Positions 1 to 7,294 of a stretch of 57,395 nt of DNA are shown here, piece after piece. The stretch lies in NCBI GenBank assembly GCA_020829485.1, contig JAIVFU010000045.1:1-57395 (forward strand), in the 5' to 3' direction. The notes under the pieces were generated by a model that ran no database searches, was not told where the DNA came from, and worked only from the letters and a program-made list of their open reading frames with translations. The first letter of the stretch is position 1, and each line of letters begins with the position of its first letter. The stretch is from Nostoc sp. CHAB 5834. GTDB lineage: Bacteria > Cyanobacteriota > Cyanobacteriia > Cyanobacteriales > Nostocaceae. The position numbers and the translations under genes were made by a program.

Positions 1-578
1 CGGCCAGGTAAATCCCAAATTGTTGCAGCCTGGCCAAAAGTATCTGCGATCGCTTGTTTCTGGTGAATCACAGTTTTTAACACCGTCGCTTCTTTGGATT
101 TAGATAAAAGTGCGATCGCTTCACCCAATAACTTCGTACCCTTAACAGCACGACTGATAAATATAGCTGCTTGAGGCGCACCACCACGCACAGACTGAGC
201 TTGCTTGATTAGTCGCACAGCGTCACTCGCTGACTGCAAATCTAACCCTGTGGGCTGACAGGGAACTACAGCTAGATCGGCTCTAAATAATATTGCTCTA
301 CTGGCTTCAGATAAACCGGCTGGGCCATCTATTATTAAATGATCGCATTGAGTTGCTAACTCTGGAATTTGCTCTAAGAGTTCATCGGGTGATTGCAACA
401 CAGTTGTGGGAATATTACTATCCTCCATCGACTTAAGCCAAATCGAGCTGCTACGTTGAGCATCAGCATCTAGCAAATGGATTTTGTGATCTTTGAGGGA
501 TAACCAACACGCTAGATGGACGGCAGACGTAGATTTTGAGCAGCCCCCTTTTTGATTGACAAGGGCAATTACTGTCAT
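1..578 (-). CDS. ParA-family partition ATPase (3' end outside window)
   Basis: Translating the minus strand from the ATG at 578 gives an open frame to the window edge, about 192 residues. The N-terminus carries the deviant Walker A motif KGGCSKST (about residues 10-17), typical of ParA/MinD-type ATPases, followed by a Walker-B-like stretch (HLIIDGPAG) and the ParA-like segment VVPCQPTGLDLQSA. This family positions plasmids or chromosome origins by ATP-dependent dynamic binding to the nucleoid. No ParB partner is visible, but it would lie beyond the left edge. A repeat/inverted-repeat cluster overlaps the start and could be an autoregulatory site. A short ParA of this type is common on cyanobacterial plasmids, so it hints at a plasmid location but does not prove it. 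Confidence 0.85.
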   Translation of the reverse strand, partial: MTVIALVNQKGGCSKSTSAVHLACWLSLKDHKIHLLDADAQRSSSIWLKSMEDSNIPTTVLQSPDELLEQIPELATQCDHLIIDGPAGLSEASRAILFRADLAVVPCQPTGLDLQSASDAVRLIKQAQSVRGGAPQAAIFISRAVKGTKLLGEAIALLSKSKEATVLKTVIHQKQAIADTFGQAATIWDLPG

Positions 579-613
579 ACTGCATTACTGCATTACTGAA
601 TTGATGCAGTAAT
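579..613. repeat. Direct and inverted repeats at the parA start
   Basis: Two perfect direct repeats (ACTGCATT at 579-586 and 587-594) and a degenerate third (ACTGAATT) are overlain by a perfect 10-bp inverted pair, ATTACTGCAT (584-593) and ATGCAGTAAT (604-613). They lie just upstream of the ParA start codon. Such a site would suit a partition-protein operator or centromere-like site; the function is inferred only from position. Confidence 0.45.
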
Positions 614-692
614 TATAACCTGAAAGCGTATATTGAAGGCTTGTTACAGCCTGAGAATTTAGCCAACATCAGAACTATTTATTTTTTACTAT

Positions 693-1307
693 TTAAAAAA
701 ATATAATGCTTTCAGGAAAATTTTGATCGTAACTTTGGCTAAAATCCTCTGAAGGTTTTACTAATAAATCCTTTTTCTCATTGATAAGTTCGGTACGATA
801 GCTTGGTTGGTTTAATCGATTAGTTATATTCAATGTCTCCAAGCCCTTATTGCCAACTTCTTTAATTGTATGAACAGTATTCGATGGAAAGAATAAGGTT
901 TTACCTGGTTTGAGGTCTATATCAAGCGGTTGTTTACCATCATTAAAAAGAAAAGAAAAGATTCCCGAACCGCTAACAACAACAATAACTGTATCAACTG
1001 GGTGAGAATGATATTCTAAAGGAGTTTGATTATCCTGTTGCGGCGGATCGTACACTAAACGCGCTGAGATGTGATTCTCGTCACCAAATAAATGTTGGGA
1101 AATGGACAATGGCTGATCGTGGCGACCGTGTTCTGTGATCAATTCATCAAAAGATAGATGCCAAATATCAAGACAAAAAAAACCAGGGTCGTGGTAGTAT
1201 TTCACACAGCCTTCTTCACTTTCCCATATATTTTTAATATATAAGGAGAAATTTTCAGAAGAAATGTTGTGAGAAAAAATGTCTTTAATAAAGGCTTCTA
1301 GATTCAT
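693..1307 (-). CDS. Cupin-domain protein
   Basis: This 204-residue protein has a conserved cupin barrel in its middle. Motif 1 is recognisable as YHSHPVD (about residues 98-104), with the usual Gly-rich SGSGIF turn after it, and motif 2 as the PGKTLFFPSNTVHTI segment. These supply His ligands for a metal in cupin_2 proteins. There is no signal peptide. It lies 39 bp downstream of the unknown membrane protein on the same strand, so the two may be co-transcribed. The substrate cannot be told; small cupins of this kind include dioxygenases and sugar- or ligand-binding proteins. AT content is high compared with the NRPS genes. Confidence 0.6.
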   Translation of the reverse strand: MNLEAFIKDIFSHNISSENFSLYIKNIWESEEGCVKYYHDPGFFCLDIWHLSFDELITEHGRHDQPLSISQHLFGDENHISARLVYDPPQQDNQTPLEYHSHPVDTVIVVVSGSGIFSFLFNDGKQPLDIDLKPGKTLFFPSNTVHTIKEVGNKGLETLNITNRLNQPSYRTELINEKKDLLVKPSEDFSQSYDQNFPESIIFF

Positions 1308-1346
1308 TTAGCTAAAACCAATCAAATATTCAGTTGTACTAGTCTG

Positions 1347-2333
1347 TTATTTTTGTCTTTTAATGCATTTGTGAACAATCGATATGCGTTCTGATGGTCT
1401 ATTTATAGGTATTTGAAAAACAATTGCAAATGGTTCCTTTGCAGTAATACGATCGCCTTTTTCTGTTTTTAAGTCGCGGTAGGCACTTTTCCATCCACGA
1501 TCACTTATATATAATCCTATATCATGAGTACCCCATTCCGTGCCTCCTCCACATAAAATAAACACTTTATTGTTTACGCGGAACTTTGTAAACAAAGCGT
1601 AATCAACATCATTTGTTGGACGAGAAGTTTGGGAATCAAGTAATACTGAGTTAGATATCCACCGTGTCTCATCTACAAGCCGATTAGAATTGTCAAAAAA
1701 ACCAGCTTTTATTAAAATTTCTGACAAGTTTTTATTTTGATCTAAATTTTGGTCAATTGAGAAATATTTGTCATCAGATTGGTTATGGTTAACGAATTCA
1801 ATTACATTATTTGAAAGACCTATAAGAATATAAGTTTTAATTCCATCATTATCATCAAGCTTTACCTCTTCATCCCACATTATTTGAGGAACAGGAAGAC
1901 CGAGTTTGGAGAAAGTTGATACAAAGTATGAAGCAGCAGTAACATCATTTTTTATAGCTGCCTTACTAGAGTGCTTCCAAACTATGTTCTGTGCTTGCTG
2001 CTTTAAAGTATTGCCAGCTTGCTGTGAGTTATTTTCGTCAAGATTAAACGCTGGAATAATAATTGCTATAGAGCCATCGCCATTTGTTTTATCATCACAA
2101 CCAAAAAGTCTCAAAAAAGTACGTTGATTTGAACGCTTTTCTAATATCTCTGCAAGTAGTTCAATAAGTTTAACAAGACTAGTTGCAAACCCGGAGGAAG
2201 AGATGCTTAACCCGATGTTATATAATATTCCTGGTGGATGTAAAACAAGAGTTACTATCAGTATGAAAAATGAAACTATCAACACACATATAGTGACATA
2301 GAATCGAAAATTTCGAGCTAATAGATCCAGCAT
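1347..2333 (-). CDS. Unknown membrane-anchored protein
   Basis: This 328-residue protein starts with a hydrophobic segment (about residues 11-31) and a second weakly hydrophobic stretch (about 36-65), followed by a long soluble domain. I do not recognise the family. Visible features of the soluble part are an early beta-strand (GSIAIIIPAFN), a Gly-rich stretch FILCGGGTEWGTHDIG near residue 260, and a basic C-terminus. The alternation of strands and the Gly cluster hint at a nucleotide- or ligand-binding fold, but no catalytic motif is clear. It is followed by the cupin gene on the same strand. Confidence 0.55.
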   Translation of the reverse strand: MLDLLARNFRFYVTICVLIVSFFILIVTLVLHPPGILYNIGLSISSSGFATSLVKLIELLAEILEKRSNQRTFLRLFGCDDKTNGDGSIAIIIPAFNLDENNSQQAGNTLKQQAQNIVWKHSSKAAIKNDVTAASYFVSTFSKLGLPVPQIMWDEEVKLDDNDGIKTYILIGLSNNVIEFVNHNQSDDKYFSIDQNLDQNKNLSEILIKAGFFDNSNRLVDETRWISNSVLLDSQTSRPTNDVDYALFTKFRVNNKVFILCGGGTEWGTHDIGLYISDRGWKSAYRDLKTEKGDRITAKEPFAIVFQIPINRPSERISIVHKCIKRQK

Positions 2334-2457
2334 AAACTCAATTCCTCAGTGTAGTAAAGTTTTATATAATTAGGATTTCGTGGAACACAGAATTGAAACT
2401 TTTACCTCTACGTGGCTGTAGAGGCATTCTACTGTAAGTTTTATTAAATTGCTGTCC

Positions 2458-2486
2458 GCGTAGGCGAAGCCCGCCGAAGGCATCGC
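2458..2486. repeat. Short palindromic repeat (gcgtaggc/ggcatcgc family)
   Basis: GCGTAGGCGAAGCCC is followed by GCCGAAGGCATCGC. The same family recurs at 2726, 5966, 6980 and 38369. The unit carries an in-frame TAG relative to the broken J-domain gene that follows. Confidence 0.8.
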
Positions 2487-2725
2487 CTACCTAAAATTCC
2501 TCCCCCAGCGTTCATACTGCGGCGCTGCGCGATTTGAGGTTAATTTTTCAACTGCACGAAATGACCTACTTAACGAGCTTCGGCTGTTGGGAGCAAAGAA
2601 TATCATCATTTCTAGCAATGTACCAACGCGCCAAGATGGTTTACCTTATGCAAGGCACAAAGAACCAGACGATCCAGGCGTTGCTGTTTATTTCAAAATC
2701 AAAGATAAAAACTATGCTTTATGCT

Positions 2726-2754
2726 GCGTAGGCATAGCCCGCCTTCGGCATCGC
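2726..2754. repeat. Short palindromic repeat inside the J-domain relic
   Basis: GCGTAGGCATAGCCCGCC then TTCGGCATCGC, same family as 2458-2486. It adds about a dozen residues (VGIARLRHRW) in frame. Confidence 0.8.
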
Positions 2755-2801
2755 TGGCTAAAAGTAAGGCACAATCTCAGAGCTATTGGACTGCATATTG
2801 C

Positions 2802-2843
2802 GCGAAAGTGACCACCGGGGAGTATCCCCGTGGCGCATTTCGC
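2802..2843. repeat. Second hairpin repeat inside the J-domain relic
   Basis: A 42-nt element with outer arms GCGAAA/TTTCGC and a strong inner stem CCACCGGGGA/TCCCCGTGG. Its length is a multiple of three, but it contributes a TGA stop. It is not the same family as the 29-nt repeat. Confidence 0.65.
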
Positions 2844-3205
2844 AGCTATGCGCGGAATGGAGCGCTGGGGAGTGGGGAGTTTAGAACAAGCATTTATGGG
2901 ATATCAAGCACTACCACCGGGGGCAGATTTTAGTCAAACAAATTGGTGGGAAGTGTTAGGTGTTGATGTTCGTGCAACCGATGATGCAGTTAGAGCAGCT
3001 TACCAAAAATTAGCACGAAAATATCATCCAGATGGGGGTAGCTCACCTGATTCTGAAAAGATGACAGTAATTAATGCTGCTTATGAAGAGGCATCAATTG
3101 TTAGGGTACTGAGTAATTCTTTCACAGCATCAACCCCGTATTCAACCCGTTCCACTACTAACTGAGCGCAATGCCGATAATACCGAACCCGCCCCTTGAA
3201 CTAAG

Positions 3206-3658
3206 CTACTTTGGTTCCCAGTAATCTCTGGTTTCTGGATTGCCATCGTAATGTTCCATCGCCGTTTTTACATCTGTAATGTGTCGATATGCCCACTCAC
3301 CCAGTATTGCCAATGGCTCCACTAGAGAAGCCCCCAGTGGAGTGAGTGAATATTCGACTCTTGGGGGAACGGATAGATACACCTCTCTCTCAACTAACCC
3401 ATAGCGCTCTAAATTTCGCAGGTTTTGAATCAGCATTTTCGGCGAGATACCAACAATCTGTTGTTTGAGTTGGACATATCGCTTTTTGCCTTGAGTCAGC
3501 GCATAAACGATCAAAACTGTCCATTTATTGGCAATGATTTCTAGCATTTGATGAGCAGCGCATCCGGTGTCAAACAGATTCATCTTGGCAATCCGTTCAA
3601 GCGCTGGTTGAGGCAAGTAGGTCAATTGAGAATCATTAAAGTCAGGATTTAGAGCCAT
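3206..3658 (-). CDS. HxlR-family winged-helix regulator
   Basis: The protein has the HxlR core: a Cys near the N-terminus (TGCAAHQMLEIIANKWTVLI), followed by a winged helix (QLKQQIVGISPKMLIQNLRNLERYGLVER) and the wing PPRVEYSLTPLGASL. Members are usually redox- or aldehyde-responsive repressors that use this Cys. A longer frame starts at 3718, but the ATG at 3658 (MALNPDF, 150 residues) gives the usual family length and frees a divergent promoter region, so I choose it. It is transcribed away from the quinone-oxidoreductase gene, which is the standard HxlR-target arrangement, so it probably controls that gene and itself. Confidence 0.85.
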   Translation of the reverse strand: MALNPDFNDSQLTYLPQPALERIAKMNLFDTGCAAHQMLEIIANKWTVLIVYALTQGKKRYVQLKQQIVGISPKMLIQNLRNLERYGLVEREVYLSVPPRVEYSLTPLGASLVEPLAILGEWAYRHITDVKTAMEHYDGNPETRDYWEPK

Positions 3659-3756
3659 GTTTACCAAAAAGTAACTATTGCACCAATGTGTAAATCCTTG
3701 CCGACAGATGTACTGCAATGATACGTTGCAAATCTGGATTACTGAGGGAAAACAAG
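3659..3756. promoter_or_regulatory. Divergent promoter region between hxlR-type and oxidoreductase genes
   Basis: A 98-bp AT-rich spacer separates the two divergent starts. GAGGG at 3744-3748 is a good ribosome binding site for the ATG at 3757. No exact operator palindrome could be fixed by eye. Confidence 0.4.
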
Positions 3757-4758
3757 ATGATGAAAGCGCTAATCATTGAGCAATTTGGCGGTTCAAATAT
3801 TTTTAGAGAAGCAGATTTGCCGATTCCTTTGATTCTTCCTCACCATGTCCTAATTCGAGTGGCTGCGACAAGTATCAATCCAGTTGATTTGAAGATCCGA
3901 CAAGGGCTTGTTGCGGATATTACGCCTGCCCTTCCAGCTGTTTTGCATGGAGATGTAGCAGGAACGGTTAAAGCAGTAGGAGTAGGAGTTAATGATTTCC
4001 AGGTTGGGGATGAAGTTTACGCTTGTGCCGGCGGCGTGAAAGGTTTGGGTGGAGCCTTAGCAGAATATATGTTGGTTGATGCTAACTTGGTTGCTCATAA
4101 ACCAGTATCTACTACAATGGCAGAAGCGGCTGCACTTCCCTTAGTTTCAATTACAGCTTGGGAAGGAATGATTGATCGCGCCAAGATTCAGCCAGGGCAA
4201 AAGGTTTTAGTTTATGGAGCGACTGGGGGTGTAGGTCATATAGCCGTTCAACTGGTAAAGTGGGCAGGAGCAACGGTATTCGCCTTGGTTTCTAGTAATG
4301 AGAAAGGGATAATCGCTCGTCGGTTGGGTGCAGATGTCACCATCAACTATCAGCAACAACCTGTTGAAGAAATTGTCGCAGAGCATACGAATGGGGAGGG
4401 TTTTGACGTAGTGTTTGATACAGTTGGTAACGACAATCTTCAGAATGCCTTCAAAGCCGCAAAACTCAACGGAACAATTGTTTCCGTTGTTTCGCTATCC
4501 CATCAAGACTTAACTTTACTGCATCTAAAAGGATTAACGCTGCATCTAGTTTTTATGCTGATTCCCATGCTGTTTGGTAAAGGTCGCGCCCATCATGGAG
4601 AGATTTTGTCAAAGTTGGCTCAATTGGTGGATGAAGGCAAGGTACATCCACATCTGGATAAAATCTTCAGCATGGCTGAAATTGCTTCTGCCCATCAATA
4701 TGCTGAGTCGGGTCAAGCAATTGGGAAAATTGTGCTGACACAATCATTCAATCTTTAG
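3757..4758 (+). CDS. NADP-dependent quinone/alcohol oxidoreductase (MDR superfamily)
   Basis: About 333 residues with the zinc-free medium-chain dehydrogenase layout: an N-terminal GroES-like domain (SINPVDLKIRQG, LHGDVAGTVKAVG, FQVGDEVYA) and a Rossmann domain with the nucleotide-binding motif VYGATGGVGHIAVQL, then FDVVFDTVG and the C-terminal GKIVLT. It lacks the catalytic zinc Cys pair of alcohol dehydrogenases, as expected for quinone reductases and enoyl reductases. I choose ATG 3757 rather than 3718 because GAGGG lies nine bases before it and MMKALIIEQFGG matches the usual family start. The divergent HxlR gene suggests induction by an electrophile or quinone. Confidence 0.85.
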   Translation: MMKALIIEQFGGSNIFREADLPIPLILPHHVLIRVAATSINPVDLKIRQGLVADITPALPAVLHGDVAGTVKAVGVGVNDFQVGDEVYACAGGVKGLGGALAEYMLVDANLVAHKPVSTTMAEAAALPLVSITAWEGMIDRAKIQPGQKVLVYGATGGVGHIAVQLVKWAGATVFALVSSNEKGIIARRLGADVTINYQQQPVEEIVAEHTNGEGFDVVFDTVGNDNLQNAFKAAKLNGTIVSVVSLSHQDLTLLHLKGLTLHLVFMLIPMLFGKGRAHHGEILSKLAQLVDEGKVHPHLDKIFSMAEIASAHQYAESGQAIGKIVLTQSFNL

Positions 4759-4821
4759 CTTTTCTCCAAAAAAGTTCAAAACACTTTGAGCCGCCCCATC
4801 TAATATTAGAGGGGATTGACT

Positions 4822-5235
4822 GTGATATTGTGTCAAATGAATATGGAACCGAATTTAGTCACAGATTCAAAGATACTGAATGTTTTGAACGAACTTATAC
4901 AGAGGGAGCCGATTTTTCATCGTCCAGAGTTGGGGACGACACGTGCCGACTTTGAGCAGATGACGGAAGCCACATTTTGGGAAGTGGGTGCGTCGGGTCG
5001 GCGTTACAGTCGGCAGTATGTGTTGGATGAGATGGAGAAGCGTTGTGCTAGCCCAGAGGAAGATACATGGCGGACTTGCGACTTTCATTGCCTTGAGATT
5101 GCTTCTAAAAACTACCTTGTAACCTATACCTTGATTCAAAGTACTCGCATTACCCGACGCTCAACGATCTGGCGACAGACACCGCAGGGTTGGAAGATTG
5201 TGTATCACCAAGGAACCGTGGTAGAAAATGCCTGA
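4822..5235 (+). CDS. DUF4440 / NTF2-like small protein
   Basis: This ~135-residue protein has the features of DUF4440-type NTF2-like folds: an N-terminal helix followed by IFHRPELGTTRADFEQM, the FWEVGASGRRYSRQYV segment, and a C-terminal strand pair RRSTIWRQTPQGWKIVYHQGT. These proteins are small cone-shaped dimers, often of unknown substrate. The start is uncertain. GTG 4822 sits seven bases after AGAGGGG and is preferred; ATG 4837 is an alternative, and TTG 4816 is too close to the Shine-Dalgarno. It follows the oxidoreductase gene by 63 bp on the same strand and may share its transcript. Confidence 0.7.
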   Translation: MILCQMNMEPNLVTDSKILNVLNELIQREPIFHRPELGTTRADFEQMTEATFWEVGASGRRYSRQYVLDEMEKRCASPEEDTWRTCDFHCLEIASKNYLVTYTLIQSTRITRRSTIWRQTPQGWKIVYHQGTVVENA

Positions 5236-5877
5236 ATAGAATGTTTACACTGTGTACCGCTACGAGTTCTGGATATGCTATCTGATGTTGGTGTGCGACT
5301 AGAATTTTGGTGAGGCTCAAAGACAGCTCCCATAGTTAATAATCTCTGGATGCTGGATAAGAGTTAGTTCTTTTTGCTTGGGAGGAACTGACCTTTTAGC
5401 GATCGCTTTCTGTGCCCAACTTTCTCACGCCATCCACTCAGTCCACTGCGGCGCATCGACAAGCAGTTGAGCAAATTCGTTATCTCCACATTCTCAAACT
5501 CCAGCATCACGCCTCGAAGCTCACCACTCTTGCCCAAAGGAATAATTGTATTGCCCATTTCTTCTTTTGAGCGATGGCGCTGTTTCGCCCGCCTTCTTGC
5601 GATCGCCAGCCGCAGGCAGAGGCTAAAAATGCTTTTAAAAAGCTCTTAGTAAGAAACTTTAGAACTTAGGTTTTTACTTGGGTTCCACAATGGAGCGATA
5701 TCAAGGTTTCCAGCAGCAGATACGGCATTTCTAACCTACATCAGTACGGTTTACACCCCTTCGATTTTTGTAAAGCTATCGTAACATTTGTTTATATAAA
5801 GCAATATTTGCTTACATAAACAAGCTCGAATAAAAGAGTAGGTAATAAAAGCGATGAATCAACCCATTGAATTATCT
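5236..5877. other. Gene-poor region with a possible small ORF
   Basis: No confident gene. A 64-codon minus-strand ORF (5364-5558, starting MGNTIIPLGKSGE) has no family I recognise and may be a relic. A degenerate palindromic-repeat copy lies at about 5588-5625. At the right end, ATGAATCAACCCATTGAA (from 5854) could be the first codons of the response-regulator gene whose 3' part continues beyond the MITE. Confidence 0.35.
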
Positions 5878-5879
5878 TA

Positions 5880-6074
5880 GGACTTACGCACTGTACAAAA
5901 GAGCTATCTTGTGTATTAACGTAAATACGTTGTTCCAGGCTTTTGGAGGTTGCTTTTGATTGCTGGCGTAGGCGCAGCCCGCCGCAGGCATCGCCAAAAT
6001 ATGATTGAAAAACCTAGATAGAAGCCTTGAAAACTCTACCTGTCATTTTTGCTTTTATGTCAATGCGTAAGTCC
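5880..6074. mobile_element. MITE-like element with TA-flanked inverted ends
   Basis: Perfect inverted ends GGACTTACGCA (5880-5890) and TGCGTAAGTCC (6064-6074) are each bounded by TA (5878-5879 and 6075-6076), as expected for an IS630/mariner-type target duplication. The ~195-bp interior has no transposase and contains one copy of the gcgtaggc/ggcatcgc palindrome (5966-5994). It must be mobilised in trans if active. It separates a possible short 5' stub from the response-regulator 3' relic. Confidence 0.7.
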
Positions 6075-6076
6075 TA

Positions 6077-6304
6077 GTATCAATACTATTCCTAACTCTC
6101 TTATAATTCATGTCGGCGGTCTGAAAATCGATATAAGTAAGCGGCAAGTCCATAAAAATGAGCAACGCATTCGGTTAACAGGTATAGAATTTAGCTTACT
6201 AGAGAAGTTACGTGAATCATTCGGGAAAGATTTTTTCAAGGGCTGAAATATTACAGCAATTGTGGGGCTTTGTACCAGAAATGAATACAGACACCCATGT
6301 GGTG
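6077..6304 (+). pseudogene. Response-regulator DNA-binding domain relic (OmpR type)
   Basis: Two overlapping frames together spell the winged-helix effector domain of an OmpR/PhoB-type regulator: GGLKIDISKRQVHKNEQRIR and LTGIEFSLLEKL in frame 1, then, after a frameshift at about 6215-6235, FSRAEILQQLWGFVPE and NTDTHVV in frame 2. The receiver domain is missing and the MITE lies directly upstream. The last Val codon (6302-6304) runs straight into an unrelated SDR sequence, so the gene lost its own 3' end by a deletion or recombination. It is non-functional. Confidence 0.75.
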
Positions 6305-6931
6305 ACCGAGGGTTTTATTCAACAGGGACATACTGTTATTGGTTGCGCCCGTTCATCAGATGCGATCGATAAAATACGCCAAAAGTTTAGTGCTACCAAC
6401 GATTTTACATCTGTAGACGTGGCAAATGAACAGCTTGTAAAAAAATGGGCTCAAGACGTACTGAAAAACTATGCACCGCCAGATATAGTGATTAATAATG
6501 CGGCGATTACTAATTACCCAGCACCTTTGTGGGAAATACCATCCGAAGAATTTTCTGATCTAATAGATATCAATATAAAAGGAGTAGTGAATATAATTCG
6601 CCATTTCGTACCAGCAATGGTGAAAAACAAACGGGGTATTATTGTTAACTTTAGTTCTGGCTGGGGACGGTCGACTTCAGCCCAAGTTGCACCATACTGT
6701 GCTTCCAAGTGGGCAATCGAAGGATTAACTCGTTCTTTGGCACAAGAATTGCCAACTGTTATGGCTGCTATACCCCTTAATCCGGGGATTATTCATACAG
6801 ATATGCTTTCTATTAGCTTTGGAGAAGAAGCTGCTAATTATACACCTGTGTCCGATTGGGTATTGAAAGCTGTGCCATTTATTCTCAAGTTAAAACCCAA
6901 AGATAACGGGATTCCCTTAACCATTTCATGA
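6305..6931 (+). pseudogene. N-terminally truncated SDR fused to the regulator relic
   Basis: From EGFIQQGHTVIGCARS onward this is a short-chain dehydrogenase: VINNAAI (NNAG equivalent), INIKGVVNIIRHF, the catalytic Ser region NFSSGWGRS, the active-site APYCASKWAIEG (Tyr and Lys both present) and LNPGIIHTDM. The first beta-strand and the TGxxxGxG cofactor motif are absent because the reading frame instead begins in the response-regulator relic (ATG 6212). Without the glycine-rich loop NAD(P) binding should fail. The product, if made, would be a 239-residue chimera. It ends with LTIS at 6931. Confidence 0.75.
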
Positions 6932-6979
6932 GATTGATCATGTGTGAATTGTTTTGACTGTATATTAACCAATACAATA

Positions 6980-7008
6980 GCGATGTCTACGACGGGCTGC
7001 GCCTACGC
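6980..7008. repeat. Short palindromic repeat, inverted orientation
   Basis: GCGATGTCTACGACGGGC then TGCGCCTACGC; same family as 2458-2486, in reverse orientation. It lies between the SDR relic and the kinase relic. Confidence 0.7.
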
Positions 7009-7045
7009 AATTGGCTCAATGTAGTTCAGTTAAGAAAGTTCCTCT

Positions 7046-7273
7046 GTGGGTGATTATCTACACAACGAAGGTAATCCGATCTCTTCAGAAGCTCAATCAA
7101 TCTTATTTCAACAATTTCGTCGAACCATCTGTGCTGAGGATCAAACAGGATGGGGGTTAGGATTATTTTTAGCAAAGAGTATTATTGAGGCGCATCAGGG
7201 GACGATTGAAGTTGAAAGTGCTCAGGGCAAGGGAACAAGCTTTATCGTTAAGTTGCCTAAACTTTCCTATTAG
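7046..7273 (+). pseudogene. Histidine-kinase C-terminal fragment
   Basis: This short ORF (75 codons from a GTG) encodes only the end of a HATPase_c domain: ISSEAQSILFQQFRR (the F box region), GWGLGLFLAKSIIEAHQGTI (G2 box) and the last strand GKGTSFIVKLP. The N box, H box and sensor are missing. Together with the upstream regulator relic it shows that a two-component pair once lay here and was broken up, with the SDR sequence between the halves. Confidence 0.8.
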
Positions 7274-7290
7274 AGGATGTTTTAAAAGTC
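7272..7290. repeat. Degenerate IS end (agaggttgtttgaaaagtc family)
   Basis: AGAGGATGTTTTAAAAGTC differs at two positions from the 19-mers at 15599-15617 and 54754-54772. It sits just left of the IS630 copy. Confidence 0.5.
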
Positions 7291-7294
7291 GAAA

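Larger units (their letters stand above)
2488..3165 (+). pseudogene. Broken J-domain (DnaJ-like) protein gene
   Basis: Reading one frame (positions 1 mod 3) from about 2488 to 3165 gives a continuous protein relic: an N-terminal domain (ARNDLLNELRLLGAKNI; later DDPGVAVYF), then AIGLHIA, then RGMERWGVGSLEQAF, and finally a J-domain with NWWEVLGV, YQKLARKYHPDGG (the HPD motif that stimulates Hsp70) and INAAYEEA. This order matches a known cyanobacterial/phage-plasmid type of short J-domain protein. The frame is interrupted by two repeat-derived inserts: one in frame at 2726-2754, and one at 2802-2843 that brings a TGA stop at 2809-2811. A third repeat copy replaces the expected start region. 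The last ~20 codons (after AAYEEA) look unrelated. It is almost certainly non-functional as a full-length protein. Confidence 0.75.
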
